Part shown: positions 43,513-53,241 of the stretch, in pieces
How positions within the stretch are numbered: the stretch's first letter is position 1
How the letters are laid out: the number at the start of each line of letters is the position of its first letter
Origin: an uncultured Muribaculaceae bacterium
GTDB lineage: Bacteria; Bacteroidota; Bacteroidia; Bacteroidales; Muribaculaceae
Direction of reading: 5' to 3'
NCBI GenBank assembly: GCA_910588245.1
Contig: CAJUQP010000015.1
Location: 1-64,000 of the forward strand
DNA: 64,000 nucleotides
Position numbers and translations under genes: made by a program
The notes under the pieces: model-generated
The model's input: only the letters and a program-made list of their open reading frames with translations
Databases searched by the model: none
What the model was told of the DNA's origin: nothing

Positions 43513-44274
43513 ATGAGTATCGCGATAGAAACAGATTCTGTTAAAGAAAAGATCCTCTCATTCCTTTGGCAGCATGTGCTGCTGACTGTCTCTCTGTTTA
43601 TAATGACATTCGGCGTGGCCCTCTCGGTGAGGTCCGGACTGGGGAGCAGCGTGATCTCCACAATCCCGTTCGTCATGTCGCTCGCCGGTGAGGCCGGAAG
43701 GGCGCCGTCTCTGACAATAGGTGAGTACACCTATCTTATGAACATCCTCTTAGTCGTGCTTCAGATCCTCATTCTCCGGCGACGCTTCCAGATGGTGCAG
43801 CTTTTCCAGCTAATCATCGGTTTTCTTTTCGGATTCCTTCTCGACATGAACATGTGGCTTACCTCCCCGATAGTGTGCGACACTATCATCGCGCAGGTGA
43901 TAGTGCAGCTGCTTGGATGCGTGGTGCTGGCCATAGGGATCTCGTTTGAGATAAGGTGTGGCTCGGTCACAATGCCGGGAGAGGGGATAGTCGTGGCGAT
44001 AAACAGGGCCACGGGGCGCCCTTTCGCCAAGGTGAAGATCGGGGTTGACATCAGCCTTGTGGTGATAGCTGTGGCTACGGGATATCTTTATTTCGGCACA
44101 TGGCAGTGGCAGGTGGTTGGCCCGGGTACGCTGATAGCCATGATCTTCGTGGGAGCCGCCGTGAGATATATCGACCCGAAGATGGGGTGGTTTTCGAAAC
44201 TTCTCTACTACAGGCCCGGTTTCCGTCGCTATGTCTACGGGCTCGCACGCTACATCTACCGCCGTTTCAATTGA
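43513..44274 (+). CDS. YitT/YczE-like membrane protein (DUF6198)
   Basis: A 253-residue inner-membrane protein with five to six helices. The pattern (FGVALSVRSGLGSSVISTIPFVMS, then CGSVTMPGEGIVVAINRATGRPFAKVKI) fits the YczE/YitT-like membrane families, of unknown function. The start is MSIAIETDSVKEKI; a longer frame from 43486 would overlap the -7 box. mtgA follows 27 bases later in the same direction, so the two may be cotranscribed. Confidence 0.85.
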   Translation: MSIAIETDSVKEKILSFLWQHVLLTVSLFIMTFGVALSVRSGLGSSVISTIPFVMSLAGEAGRAPSLTIGEYTYLMNILLVVLQILILRRRFQMVQLFQLIIGFLFGFLLDMNMWLTSPIVCDTIIAQVIVQLLGCVVLAIGISFEIRCGSVTMPGEGIVVAINRATGRPFAKVKIGVDISLVVIAVATGYLYFGTWQWQVVGPGTLIAMIFVGAAVRYIDPKMGWFSKLLYYRPGFRRYVYGLARYIYRRFN

Positions 44275-44301
44275 ACCCTATCATTTTTCATAAAGAAATA
44301 T

Positions 44302-44982
44302 ATGAGATTTATTTTCAGGATATTGAAATGGCTTATTGCCATTTTTGTGGGAAGCTCGGTGCTTGCGGTGGGGGCCTACCGCTATGTGCCGGTGAAGGTG
44401 ACTCCGCTGATGGTGATCCGGGCCATACGTCCGGTCGGCACCGAGAGGCAGAAGGAGACCCAACGCCACTGGAAGCATGAATGGGTGGCGCTCGACAGGA
44501 TGTCGGAATGGATGCCGAGTGCCGTGGTTGCCTCGGAAGACAACAGGTTTTATACCCATCATGGTTTCGACACGACTGAGATCAAGAAGGCTATGGAGGA
44601 GAACAGGAAAGGGGGACGTCAGCGAGGCGCGAGCACCATATCGCAGCAGACGGCGAAGAATGTGTTTCTCTGGCCCGGACACAGCTGGCTGCGCAAGGGC
44701 CTGGAGGCATACTTCACGGTGCTGATCGAGATGATGTGGCCGAAGGAGCGCATAATCGAGGTATATCTCAATTCCATCGAGATGGGAGCCGGCATCTACG
44801 GCGCCCAGGCCGCCGCCGAGTATTATTTCGGACGTCCGGCCATCGACCTGACGAAGCGTCAGTGCGCCTTGATAGCGGTCTGTCTTCCGAACCCGATAAA
44901 GCGAGATCCGGCGCATCCCACTCCTTATCTCAACCGGCGGGCGACCAAAATCATGCGCTACATGAAGCTCCCGGATAAGTGA
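44302..44982 (+). CDS. mtgA: Monofunctional peptidoglycan glycosyltransferase
   Basis: A 226-residue GT51 transglycosylase that polymerises lipid II into glycan strands. One N-terminal membrane helix (WLIAIFVGSSVLAVGAYRYV) precedes the catalytic domain: VVASEDNRFYTHHGFD with the catalytic Glu, RGASTISQQTAKNVFLWP, KERIIEVYLNSIEMG with the second catalytic Glu, and GIYGAQAAAEYYFG. There is no transpeptidase domain, and the length is normal for MtgA. Confidence 0.95.
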   Translation: MRFIFRILKWLIAIFVGSSVLAVGAYRYVPVKVTPLMVIRAIRPVGTERQKETQRHWKHEWVALDRMSEWMPSAVVASEDNRFYTHHGFDTTEIKKAMEENRKGGRQRGASTISQQTAKNVFLWPGHSWLRKGLEAYFTVLIEMMWPKERIIEVYLNSIEMGAGIYGAQAAAEYYFGRPAIDLTKRQCALIAVCLPNPIKRDPAHPTPYLNRRATKIMRYMKLPDK

Positions 44983-45011
44983 AAGTTTTTTATCGTTATT
45001 TCCAGGCTTGG

Positions 45012-45140
45012 TCAGAATTCGGGGGTGGAGTAGAGGCTGTTGATGAAAATGCGCAGTAGGGGATCGGAGAGGTGATAGCCGGCTGCCGATTGACTTATCT
45101 TGAACAAAAATAAGAAGTTGCCTCGATTATGCAAACAGCA
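45012..45140 (-). pseudogene. Possible C-terminal remnant of a lost gene
   Basis: A 42-codon open stretch with no start codon, ending in a natural-looking C-terminus (SAAGYHLSDPLLRIFINSLYST, then PEF and stop). The phrase LSDPLLRIFI resembles ends of AAA-type ATP-binding proteins, but I am not sure of the family. Everything upstream is gone. Confidence 0.25.
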
Positions 45141-45158
45141 TTATGCTGTCAGCATAAT
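45126..45158. repeat. Perfect 33-base interrupted palindrome
   Basis: ATTATGC, AAA, CAGCA, TTA, TGCTG, TCA, GCATAAT: two nested stems with a symmetric internal loop. It adjoins the possible gene remnant; the rest of the 550-base gap up to 45485 shows no gene or other clear element. Confidence 0.6.
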
Positions 45159-45485
45159 AGGGGTGAAACAGTAAATCACTATGGTGTAGATTATTCCGGA
45201 TGCATCTGGCTGAGATGAGTGTTTATTTCGGAGAGGGATGATATGGATCTTTACGAAGTCAATGTAGTCTCCGGTTCTTTTATTGGCCATATCGAAATCG
45301 GGAAAGTTTAATAAATATAAGTTGATTGTCAGGCTAATTTAATAAATCTCTACTGATTTTGCAGATACCATAAGCAATCGGCGTTACGTCGACAGATCGA
45401 AATAATATGTTCTTGACAGACTCAAATAAGAATTAGTGGTATGATAAAATGATATTTGCTGAGACCGTATCAGGGTGGCGATTTG

Positions 45486-45516
45486 TTGGAATAACAGCTG
45501 GAATGTTGTAATTTTG
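45486..45516 (+). promoter_or_regulatory. Promoter of the SNF2 operon
   Basis: TTGG (45486-45489), 19 bases, TAATTTTG (45509-45516), 18 bases before the ATG at 45534. Confidence 0.75.
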
Positions 45517-45533
45517 TAGAAAATAGATCGAAT

Positions 45534-48329
45534 ATGCCGGGATCAGAGTCTTTTGATAGATATGTCGCCCTGTTTTCTTCGCTCAAGCCGTTGCGGCATC
45601 GTGAGGATGGACATGGGAGTGGAAAACCTGTGATCAGGCTCACTGTCAAGAATGGTGAGCCTTTTCTTGAATATACGGGCCCGAAAGGTGCCTGCTCATC
45701 ATTGGGGGCGTCAGACAGAAAGATCTGCGACGAGCTGGCGAGAATAACGGATAATGCTGATCCTTTTGCCTCCGTGGTCAGTAACGATGGCAGGCCGAAA
45801 GCCTCCATATGGGAGAATCCTTATCTGGTGCATATGATGGAATCGACTCCTGTGGAGGGCCCGGGCAGAAGCCTGCTCCGGTTTTCTGAAAGTCAGGCGA
45901 CGCTGATCCTTAACGTGGATATCTCGGGTTCTGGAGAACAGACCGATGTCTCCCTTCTTCTCAGTGCCGACGGAAAGGAGACTGCGGGAGTGGTCTTTCT
46001 TGATGACACACATGTGCTCCTCGGATCAACCGTGTATGTGATAAGCTCCGCGGGCCCAAACTACCGGCATATCGGCGCACTGACCGGAAAGATCGGCAGA
46101 AGCCATCTTGACGCTTTCCTCACACTGGCGCTGACATATATGGAGAACGTAGTGCCGGTTTGCCGGGGCATACCGGCCAGACAGTCGTCAACGGTGGAGC
46201 ACCTCGTGCCCACCCTGTATCTCGAGAAAGTGGCTGCCGATAAGGCCTTGTATCTGCGCACAGGAGCATCGCTTGAATCGCTGGGCGACCGGCTCCCCCC
46301 GGGAGTGGAGCCCACATGTGCGGTGCATGTCGGCGACGACGGCCGTATCACTGTCAGGAATACGGAGGGATGCGACATGGCGGAACGCACGCGGAAACTT
46401 GAGGAGATGATCCTCGCGAGCGCCCCCGACAGGAATGCCAGGAAAGAGGTGTACCGCGACGGTGATTTCTTCATAATACCCGAGGCGACCGCCGGGCCTT
46501 TCCTACTCAACAAGCTGCCACAGGTGCTTGAGGATTTCCGCCTCGTGGGAAGCGAGAAGCTGAAGGCATACAGGATTGTGGCGGCTGCGCCGAGGCTCGA
46601 TCTGCGGTTCTCTTCGGGCATAGACTTTCTTGAAGGGGAAGGGGATGTGGTGATCGGAGACGAGCACTTCTCCATATCCGACATACTCAGCCAGTTCGCG
46701 AAGAAGAGATATATCAGTCTCGGCGACGGCAGCAGGGGAATCATCGACGAAGGTTATATCAACCGGCTGCAACGGCTTTTCCGTCGCCGCGACAGCAATG
46801 GCCGCATAAAGGTCAACCTGTTTGATCTTCCGGAGGTGGAGGAGATGCTCCAGAGCCGGATAAAGGGCGCATTCGCGGCCCGTTCACGATCCGTGCTCGA
46901 GGGCTTCAACAGTCTCAGCAGGAAACGAAAGCCCTCCTGCAAGGTCAAGGCCACACTCCGTCCGTATCAGGTGGAGGGGGTGAAATGGCTGAGGTATCTC
47001 TACGACAACAATCTCGGGGGATGCCTGGCAGATGACATGGGGCTGGGGAAGACCCTGCAGGCCATAGCGCTGCTGTCGATGATGTACCCGGCGTGCACTA
47101 CGCCCACGCTGATCGTGATGCCACGCAGCCTGCTCTTCAACTGGGAGAGGGAGCTCGGCAGATTCGCCCCCGGAATCACCTACTCCACCTACTACGGCAC
47201 AGACCGCGACCTCGCTGAGGCGCTTAAGGCGAATGTTGTGCTCACCACGTATGCCCTAGTCAGAAACGACATAATGAAGCTTAAGGATGTTAAGTTTGAG
47301 TGTGTGGTGCTCGATGAGTCGCAGAATATAAAGAACGTCGCCGCGCAGACAACCGTCGCCGTGCAGATGCTGGCTACTGACCACCGTCTTGCCCTGAGCG
47401 GCACGCCGATGGAGAACAACCTCACCGAGCTCTATTCGCTTTTCCGCTTCCTCAACCCTACGATGTTCGGGAGTGTCGATGAATTCAACTCGTCGTATAC
47501 GTATCCTATACAGAAATATGGCGACAAGGAGGCGGCGCAGAGCCTGCGGCGTAAGATATTCCCCTTCGTGATGAGGCGCCTTAAGAGAGACGTGCTCGAT
47601 GATCTGCCCGAGCGAATCGACAAGACCATCTATGTGGAGATGTCGGAGGAACAACGGCGCATCTATGAGGAGCGACGCCTGAGCTACCGCCGGCAGATAG
47701 AGGAGGCGATCGCACGTGATGGCGTCAACCGTTCGCAGTTTGTCATGTTTCAGGCTCTCAGCGAGCTGCGCCGGATAGCCTCGGTGCCTGAGAGTGTGGC
47801 CGGAGAGAATGTCGGTTCCCCGAAGATCGACGAATTGGTTGAATCTCTGTCGGCATCCGTGGCCTATGGCCACAAGTCGGTGGTGTTCTTCAATTTCGTG
47901 GCCGGTCTGGAGATAACGATGTCGCGCCTCGAACAACTGGGGATAGGATATGAGACAATGACAGGCTCCACTTCGGCATCCGCCAGGAAGAGGATCGTGG
48001 AGCGTTTCCAGTCGGATCCTGAATGCCGCGTGCTTCTGATGACCCTGAAAGTGGGGGGAGTGGGTCTCAACCTTACCGCCGCCGACACGGTCTACATATT
48101 CGAGCCGTGGTGGAACAAGGCCACCGAGGAACAGGCCGTCAACAGGCTCCACAGGATTGGACAGAAGTCGACCGTCACAGCCGTCTCTCTCATCACCGTA
48201 GGTACGATCGAGGAGAAGATCCTGCAGCTTCAGGAGCAGAAGAGCGAATTGTTCAACGAACTGATAAATGCCGACACTGCCACCTCGAAACATCTGTCGG
48301 AGAAAGATATTGAATTCATACTGTCATGA
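45534..48329 (+). CDS. SNF2-family DNA-dependent ATPase
   Basis: A 931-residue protein with a C-terminal SWI2/SNF2 motor (about 470-931). Motifs: Walker A GLGKT at 503-507, motif II DESQ at 594-597 (DEAH/DEAQ is usual), motif III LSGTPMENNLTELYS, motif V GGVGLNLTAADTVYIFEPWW, and motif VI QAVNRLHRIGQ. The N-terminal half (1-465) is a large domain that I do not recognise, without a zinc-binding SWIM motif. SNF2 proteins translocate on double-stranded DNA; bacterial ones act in transcription recycling, repair or phage defence. The stop overlaps the next ATG by four bases, so a 630-residue partner is made with it. Confidence 0.93.
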   Translation: MPGSESFDRYVALFSSLKPLRHREDGHGSGKPVIRLTVKNGEPFLEYTGPKGACSSLGASDRKICDELARITDNADPFASVVSNDGRPKASIWENPYLVHMMESTPVEGPGRSLLRFSESQATLILNVDISGSGEQTDVSLLLSADGKETAGVVFLDDTHVLLGSTVYVISSAGPNYRHIGALTGKIGRSHLDAFLTLALTYMENVVPVCRGIPARQSSTVEHLVPTLYLEKVAADKALYLRTGASLESLGDRLPPGVEPTCAVHVGDDGRITVRNTEGCDMAERTRKLEEMILASAPDRNARKEVYRDGDFFIIPEATAGPFLLNKLPQVLEDFRLVGSEKLKAYRIVAAAPRLDLRFSSGIDFLEGEGDVVIGDEHFSISDILSQFAKKRYISLGDGSRGIIDEGYINRLQRLFRRRDSNGRIKVNLFDLPEVEEMLQSRIKGAFAARSRSVLEGFNSLSRKRKPSCKVKATLRPYQVEGVKWLRYLYDNNLGGCLADDMGLGKTLQAIALLSMMYPACTTPTLIVMPRSLLFNWERELGRFAPGITYSTYYGTDRDLAEALKANVVLTTYALVRNDIMKLKDVKFECVVLDESQNIKNVAAQTTVAVQMLATDHRLALSGTPMENNLTELYSLFRFLNPTMFGSVDEFNSSYTYPIQKYGDKEAAQSLRRKIFPFVMRRLKRDVLDDLPERIDKTIYVEMSEEQRRIYEERRLSYRRQIEEAIARDGVNRSQFVMFQALSELRRIASVPESVAGENVGSPKIDELVESLSASVAYGHKSVVFFNFVAGLEITMSRLEQLGIGYETMTGSTSASARKRIVERFQSDPECRVLLMTLKVGGVGLNLTAADTVYIFEPWWNKATEEQAVNRLHRIGQKSTVTAVSLITVGTIEEKILQLQEQKSELFNELINADTATSKHLSEKDIEFILS

Positions 48330-50218
48330 GGGAAAATGATCTAAATAGTGTGACACTCAGCCTTCCGGCCCCGAATATGAGGGAGTCCCGCAGTCTGGAG
48401 GTAATGAAACTCAACAAGGATGACCTGAGGGAGCTTATCGAACCTTTGCGTCCGTTGCTCGCGGGGAGGAGGCTGGAGTTTACGCCCGGTTCTGACACAG
48501 GTGTCTGCAATGTGTTGTCAGATTTCGTCTTAAACGGCCACAACGCCAGGATATATAAGGAGGAATTCGCCAGGACCTATCTCTCTTTCTCGTCAGATCC
48601 GGCCAACGTCATCGCGCTCGCCGTCCTGGAACCATCACTTGAAAAGTGCTGGGAACTCATACTCAATTCTCCCGATACCTCCTCCACGACTGTGGAGCAG
48701 ATACTCGGACGGAAGCTGGTAGTGCGCCGGGGGCCGTACTGGCGCTCTGACGCACATGTGGAGTGTACGTTCTACCCTCTGAATGCGGAAAGAGATACCA
48801 GGAGTTACCGCACAATGTGGGGACGGGAGAGCAATGATGTATATGTGCTTTCGATACGTCCCGAAACACGCAGGCAACTCGCCGGGATGTTGTTGGGAAA
48901 GTCTGCTGTAGATGCGGAGGTGTGCGGGAGCCTTCCGGGCGGTCAGGATTTTATCACTGTGGATTTTGAGAATCACATATCGTCCGATCTGACCTACCTC
49001 TCCGCGTTGGGGATGACCGGAAACCTGTTGACCACTGCGAGGGGTACACTTACGGCTGCCAAAATGAAGGCGATAAAGAAGGATTTCCCTACCGGAGAAT
49101 TTCCTCCTCTTGGGGAGGAATATCCTCTCGACCGTATTGAATTGCTGACCTGGGCATTTTTCACGCTGTGTGAGAAAACTAAGAATCCGTCGGCTCTTGC
49201 CGCGCCCGGACGTTTCGCCAAAGAGGTGTTGAAGTATATCGCGGGAAGTCTGACGGCGAGTCAGTTTGAGATGTTTCTGCCGGCATTCAAGGGATTCTCG
49301 AAGTCGTGGACTGAAACATCCGACGCCCAGGGTGTGGCGGAACTGGCCGCGGCTCTTCTGCGGCCATCGGCCGACGGCTGGATGTCGCTTTTCAATCTAA
49401 GGCTGCGCTATCTCTGCTGTGATCTGCCCACATCAGGCAGATGGAGAGGGGATGATTATGTATCTCTTTTCCCGGAGGATGCGCGTAGTAAGAATACCTT
49501 GAAGAGGCGGTCGGATGCACTCGACCCGTATGACACCCGATCGAAGAATATACGATGGTTTGACGAGGTGGATTTCCCGTTTCTGCTCCACTGGATTGAG
49601 TTTTTGTGTGCCGTGGGGATAGTGGAGATCGCGTTCTCCGGTAAAGAGGGGCTATATGATACCGATTCTCTCGAGGGTCTTCGTTACGTAAGGCTAACCT
49701 CTCTTGGAAGATACGCCTTTGGTATTGATGCGGAATACAATGCTCCGGCGGCGGTTGATGCTTGCGAACTGGATGTCGACGATGCCAATGGCATACTGAC
49801 CGTGATGGGGGGCCGTTGCCCCTACTCGCTTTTCCTCCGGCAGATATCCGTCGCGATAGGGAGCACCCGTTTCAGGATCACCCCGGAGAGCCTTCTGAAA
49901 GGCTGCGCCGACCGGGCGGAACTACAGGAGCGTATCGATAATCTGAAAAATATCGTGGAAGTGGACAAGACAGTCAACCTGAAGGCGACAGTCGCGGAGG
50001 CCCTGCGTCGCACGGAATGCGTGGAGAAAGTGAAGGGTGGCTACCGGATGCTCCGTGTTGACCGCGGACTTCCTGGTTTTATATCCTTGCTCCTATCTGA
50101 TAAAGAGATACGCGACAACAGTATTATGGCCGAGAATTCCATCATACTTGTGAAGACTTCCTTCCTGCCGAGATTCAAGGAGATCTGCGCCTCCCATGGC
50201 TATCTCGCCGACGTATAA
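48326..50218 (+). CDS. Unknown protein coupled to the SNF2 ATPase
   Basis: A 630-residue soluble protein of unknown function, translated from an ATG that overlaps the SNF2 stop. No signal peptide or membrane helix. Short winged-helix-like segments are visible: SLTASQFEMFLPAF, and FPFLLHWIEFLCAVGIVEIAF followed by LRYVRLTSLGRYAFG (about 415-465), which reads like a winged helix. At 516-525 FRITPESLLK is followed by a helix, as in the non-catalytic domain of XPB/Ssl2-like helicase proteins. The C-terminal part (KGGYRMLRVD, NSIILVKTSFLPRFKEICASHGYL) also fits that layout. I infer a DNA-binding or loading partner for the ATPase; no enzyme motif is seen. Confidence 0.85.
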   Translation: MRENDLNSVTLSLPAPNMRESRSLEVMKLNKDDLRELIEPLRPLLAGRRLEFTPGSDTGVCNVLSDFVLNGHNARIYKEEFARTYLSFSSDPANVIALAVLEPSLEKCWELILNSPDTSSTTVEQILGRKLVVRRGPYWRSDAHVECTFYPLNAERDTRSYRTMWGRESNDVYVLSIRPETRRQLAGMLLGKSAVDAEVCGSLPGGQDFITVDFENHISSDLTYLSALGMTGNLLTTARGTLTAAKMKAIKKDFPTGEFPPLGEEYPLDRIELLTWAFFTLCEKTKNPSALAAPGRFAKEVLKYIAGSLTASQFEMFLPAFKGFSKSWTETSDAQGVAELAAALLRPSADGWMSLFNLRLRYLCCDLPTSGRWRGDDYVSLFPEDARSKNTLKRRSDALDPYDTRSKNIRWFDEVDFPFLLHWIEFLCAVGIVEIAFSGKEGLYDTDSLEGLRYVRLTSLGRYAFGIDAEYNAPAAVDACELDVDDANGILTVMGGRCPYSLFLRQISVAIGSTRFRITPESLLKGCADRAELQERIDNLKNIVEVDKTVNLKATVAEALRRTECVEKVKGGYRMLRVDRGLPGFISLLLSDKEIRDNSIMAENSIILVKTSFLPRFKEICASHGYLADV

Positions 50219-50249
50219 GCCCTGATTCCCCCGGTGTCGTTGCCAAAGA

Positions 50250-52808
50250 TCATTTCAGGATGCCGGAGGAGATAGCGCCCGTCTTTCCGGGTCCGGATTC
50301 GATGCGCATCTTGCGTCCGTAGGAGATGGAATATGAGATCTGCAGGGTCACGGCGCTTGTATAATCGCGTGAATATGACTGCGACCAGGTGGAGTAAGCG
50401 TCATAATCGAATCGTGAGTAAGCCCCTTTTCTTGACGTGCGTAAGATGTTGTTTCCGGACAGAGATACGTTGAGGCCGTCTTTACCCCAGCCTGCCTCCA
50501 TGCCATAGTTCCAGGGGGAACGTGAGTCGCACGCCATCATTGTCATCCCGCGGTAAGGGGAGTTGTACCATGCGGAGAAGTAGAAATTGCCAAGATAGTA
50601 TGAGGCGCCGGCGCTCCCCCTGAAGAAATTGCCGGAATACCGGTTTATCCCGCCGCGCCGACAGTATCGTCCTGTGGCCTGACCCCAGAGATTGAGATTG
50701 TTGTCAAGAAGGTTGAGGCTCGCGCTCATTCCATATTGAAGCTGCTGGTAATATCCGTCTTTTATGAGCGACCGGAGCATCATCTCGCGTCCGTCGATCT
50801 CAGCCGGCGCATATAGATACGTCATCGGTCTGGTCCATCTCTCATACTTGCACCAGGCGCTTGTGAAAAGACCCTTCTGTGCGTTGCATTGATATCGGAG
50901 AGACACGCTGTTGTAGAGGTAAGGGCGCAGTGAAGTGTTGCCCGTCACGGCATCAAGCATGTTCCTGACCACTATGTTGGAGCTCCTGTCGGCCACTCCG
51001 AAGGTCCAGTTTGACATCTCGGAGGAGAGTTCCAGCTTGTGCTTCCGGTGGAGTTGCCAACCAATTTCCATATAATAGGCCGGAAGAACATCGTTGTAGT
51101 CTTCCGATCCGAAACGTGTATGGCTGTAATATACGCGTGCGGAGGGGGAGAAAGTGAATTGACCGGCGGAAAGGCGCCCTGAAACACCTATGCCCGCTGC
51201 CGCGGAATTGTTGTCGATCCGATCCGGATTCGTGCCGTAATAACGCAGGCGGTTGTCGGAAAACTCCCCGAAAGCGTTGAACGACAGACTCTGGCTTCCC
51301 CAGCTCTTGCGAGCGTTGATTCCTATATTGCCAGCCCATGCATCCTGCACTGCTGTGTTGTCGATCTGCAGCGGTGTTTCCAACCAGGTGTAGATGTTCC
51401 TGTGATGGGAATAGCGGAGTGTCGGGCTGACGTTCAGCATGAGATCTCCGGGAAGGAAGAACTGGTAGGTGCCTTTCCAGGTGGCAGAATTGGATCGGGA
51501 GGCATCGCGCATGGCTGCGGTCTCTTTAGGGTATATCGCCGGAGTATAACGGTTTTCTGTCCGTGTCCTTGTTCTTGTTCCGTCGCCCTGATAGCCGGCG
51601 GTATTGGAGATCAGACATCTATCGGAAGAAAATGTGGCGCGGAGTGTGGCGTATTCGGAGTTGCCGTGAGAACTGTTGTCAAGAATCTCACTGCCGCGTA
51701 TTATTGTCTGCATCGGGAAACGGTATGTCGTTTCGCCCTCTGAGGTTGCGCTGTTGTCGCGGCTGTATGCGTAGCCGGCTTCCGCATCGAAGGTCATGCG
51801 GCGGTAGGTGAATTTGGAATTGGCGGAGAAGGATCCGTCGGGTTCCGGAATCTTCTGGGAAAGATTTACCTTTGAATAGCCGCCGTATTCATAGCTGGCC
51901 ATAATGAAGTTGACCACGTGGAGCGCGCCCTGGAAGCGAGGATCGGAGGGGAAATCGTAGACTTCCACGCGGCGCACGTCCTGAGTTCGTATCCCTGCCA
52001 TCTGGTTGTCGTCGGCCGGGAGAAAGTCGATGAAGAAAGCTACGCCGTCGCCGGTGTCAGTCGTCACGGTTTTCGACATCGGGTCGATAATCAGGAGCGG
52101 TATGGCCATAGTGCGGAGCAGTCCGATGCCGTCGTGGGCGGCGTTTTTCTCTCTTTTGCCGGGGATGAAGACCGTCCGGTCGGATTCGATATTTGTCCTC
52201 TCGGCTTTTACGTCTATCTGCCCGAGCACCACGGTATTGGCGGGCATTATGATGTCTCCGAGGTTGAGGTGGCTGCATTTCCTGTATATAGTCCGGTAGC
52301 CCACACAGCTTAGGCGGGCTATTACGTCGCGTCGGTCGCAGGGGATGTCGAATCTTCCGTCGCGGTCGGCTATTCCGTAGGTGATGACGGCAGAATCCTT
52401 AGGTGTTAATATCATCACTGTCGTTCCGGCCACAGGCTCGTTGTCGGTCGCGACGGCACGTCCCGTGAAGCGGAACCGTCCGTGTTGCCTGGCTTCGATA
52501 TAGTAGTTCCCGTTCTGAGCCACCACCGTGACGGGGTTCAGTCCTATAGTCTGACGCAATGCTTCGTAGGGATCGTCGGCGCGGACTCTCGGAGCTGCCT
52601 TGTAGTTGTCGAGATCTTTGTAGATGAAGGATATGTTGACGTCAGGATGCTCTTTGCTGATCCTGACGATCGCCTTCGACATAGGCATGCCGTTGAAGTC
52701 GTAGGAGAACCGGTATGCACTGCTTTGGAGAGCGGTAAGCATACAGAGAAGTATGAGGAGAAGAGCTTTCCGACGGAGCAGGGTATTACGGGTATTTTGT
52801 CGTGCCAT
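50250..52808 (-). CDS. Outer-membrane beta-barrel protein with STN-like and carboxypeptidase-regulatory domains
   Basis: An 852-residue outer-membrane protein. Signal peptide (about 1-31, LLLILLCMLTALQSSAY). Residues 33-108 resemble an STN/secretin-like domain (SYDFNGMPMSKAIVRISKEHPDVNISFIYK). A carboxypeptidase-regulatory-like domain follows (113-195, GRAVATDNEPVAGTTVMI), then a plug-like segment (200-290) and a C-terminal barrel of the OMP_b-brl_3 type. It is TonB-receptor-like, but no clear TonB box is seen. No SusD or lipoprotein partner is next to it and the cargo is unknown. It is convergent with the SNF2 partner gene, with only 31 bases between stops. Confidence 0.87.
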   Translation of the reverse strand: MARQNTRNTLLRRKALLLILLCMLTALQSSAYRFSYDFNGMPMSKAIVRISKEHPDVNISFIYKDLDNYKAAPRVRADDPYEALRQTIGLNPVTVVAQNGNYYIEARQHGRFRFTGRAVATDNEPVAGTTVMILTPKDSAVITYGIADRDGRFDIPCDRRDVIARLSCVGYRTIYRKCSHLNLGDIIMPANTVVLGQIDVKAERTNIESDRTVFIPGKREKNAAHDGIGLLRTMAIPLLIIDPMSKTVTTDTGDGVAFFIDFLPADDNQMAGIRTQDVRRVEVYDFPSDPRFQGALHVVNFIMASYEYGGYSKVNLSQKIPEPDGSFSANSKFTYRRMTFDAEAGYAYSRDNSATSEGETTYRFPMQTIIRGSEILDNSSHGNSEYATLRATFSSDRCLISNTAGYQGDGTRTRTRTENRYTPAIYPKETAAMRDASRSNSATWKGTYQFFLPGDLMLNVSPTLRYSHHRNIYTWLETPLQIDNTAVQDAWAGNIGINARKSWGSQSLSFNAFGEFSDNRLRYYGTNPDRIDNNSAAAGIGVSGRLSAGQFTFSPSARVYYSHTRFGSEDYNDVLPAYYMEIGWQLHRKHKLELSSEMSNWTFGVADRSSNIVVRNMLDAVTGNTSLRPYLYNSVSLRYQCNAQKGLFTSAWCKYERWTRPMTYLYAPAEIDGREMMLRSLIKDGYYQQLQYGMSASLNLLDNNLNLWGQATGRYCRRGGINRYSGNFFRGSAGASYYLGNFYFSAWYNSPYRGMTMMACDSRSPWNYGMEAGWGKDGLNVSLSGNNILRTSRKGAYSRFDYDAYSTWSQSYSRDYTSAVTLQISYSISYGRKMRIESGPGKTGAISSGILK

Positions 52809-53021
52809 TGGGAGCTGTTAAAAGTCGTTTTTATAGTTCATACATCAATAAGACACACGACATCCCGATAACTCAACCCTCCGGGTACGGAATTTTTTCA
52901 AAAATGTGAAAATCATCGGCAAGAGGAGTGAGGATATGTTTGCCCGTAGGGTGAAAATTCTTTTTTATCATATCACTAATTTCTAAGCCGGAGTTATATG
53001 GGGTGTCTTTTATCGATAAAA

Positions 53022-53106
53022 TATCTTGCCGGATAATTCAAGATTATGTAAATTTGCAGTGTTACTGAAAATTTGCATAAAATGGCGTCTGTGGAGGGTT
53101 CATTTA
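53022..53106 (+). repeat. Duplicated promoter segment, copy 1
   Basis: About 85 bases nearly identical to 55046-55127. The core (53043-53083) is identical in both copies; a few differences lie in the 5' part and two single-base changes near the 3' end. It contains the promoter 53025-53056 and a second TGCATAAAAT-type segment. The TTTTATCGATAAAA palindrome (53008-53021) adjoins copy 1 only. The remaining 52809-53000 stretch has no further element that I can name. Confidence 0.85.
53025..53056 (+). promoter_or_regulatory. Promoter of the HExxH protein gene
   Basis: CTTG (53025-53028), 20 bases, TAAATTTG (53049-53056) and C. The leader to the ATG at 53242 is about 180 bases, and its first part is shared with copy 2. 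Confidence 0.7.
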
Positions 53107-53241
53107 TTAAACGTGTGTGACTATCCCTGAGAAGTGGTGACAGATTTGAGGGCGATTAACTAATGTGGTTTACACTGTCTGGGACGGTTGACTGTATCCT
53201 ACTGATAAGTGTTGCCATTCAATCAAATGTAATGTAAGAAC

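Noticed and set aside
47256..48293. 345-codon open frame antisense to the SNF2 motor
   Set aside because: The sense frame carries every SNF2 motif across this region.
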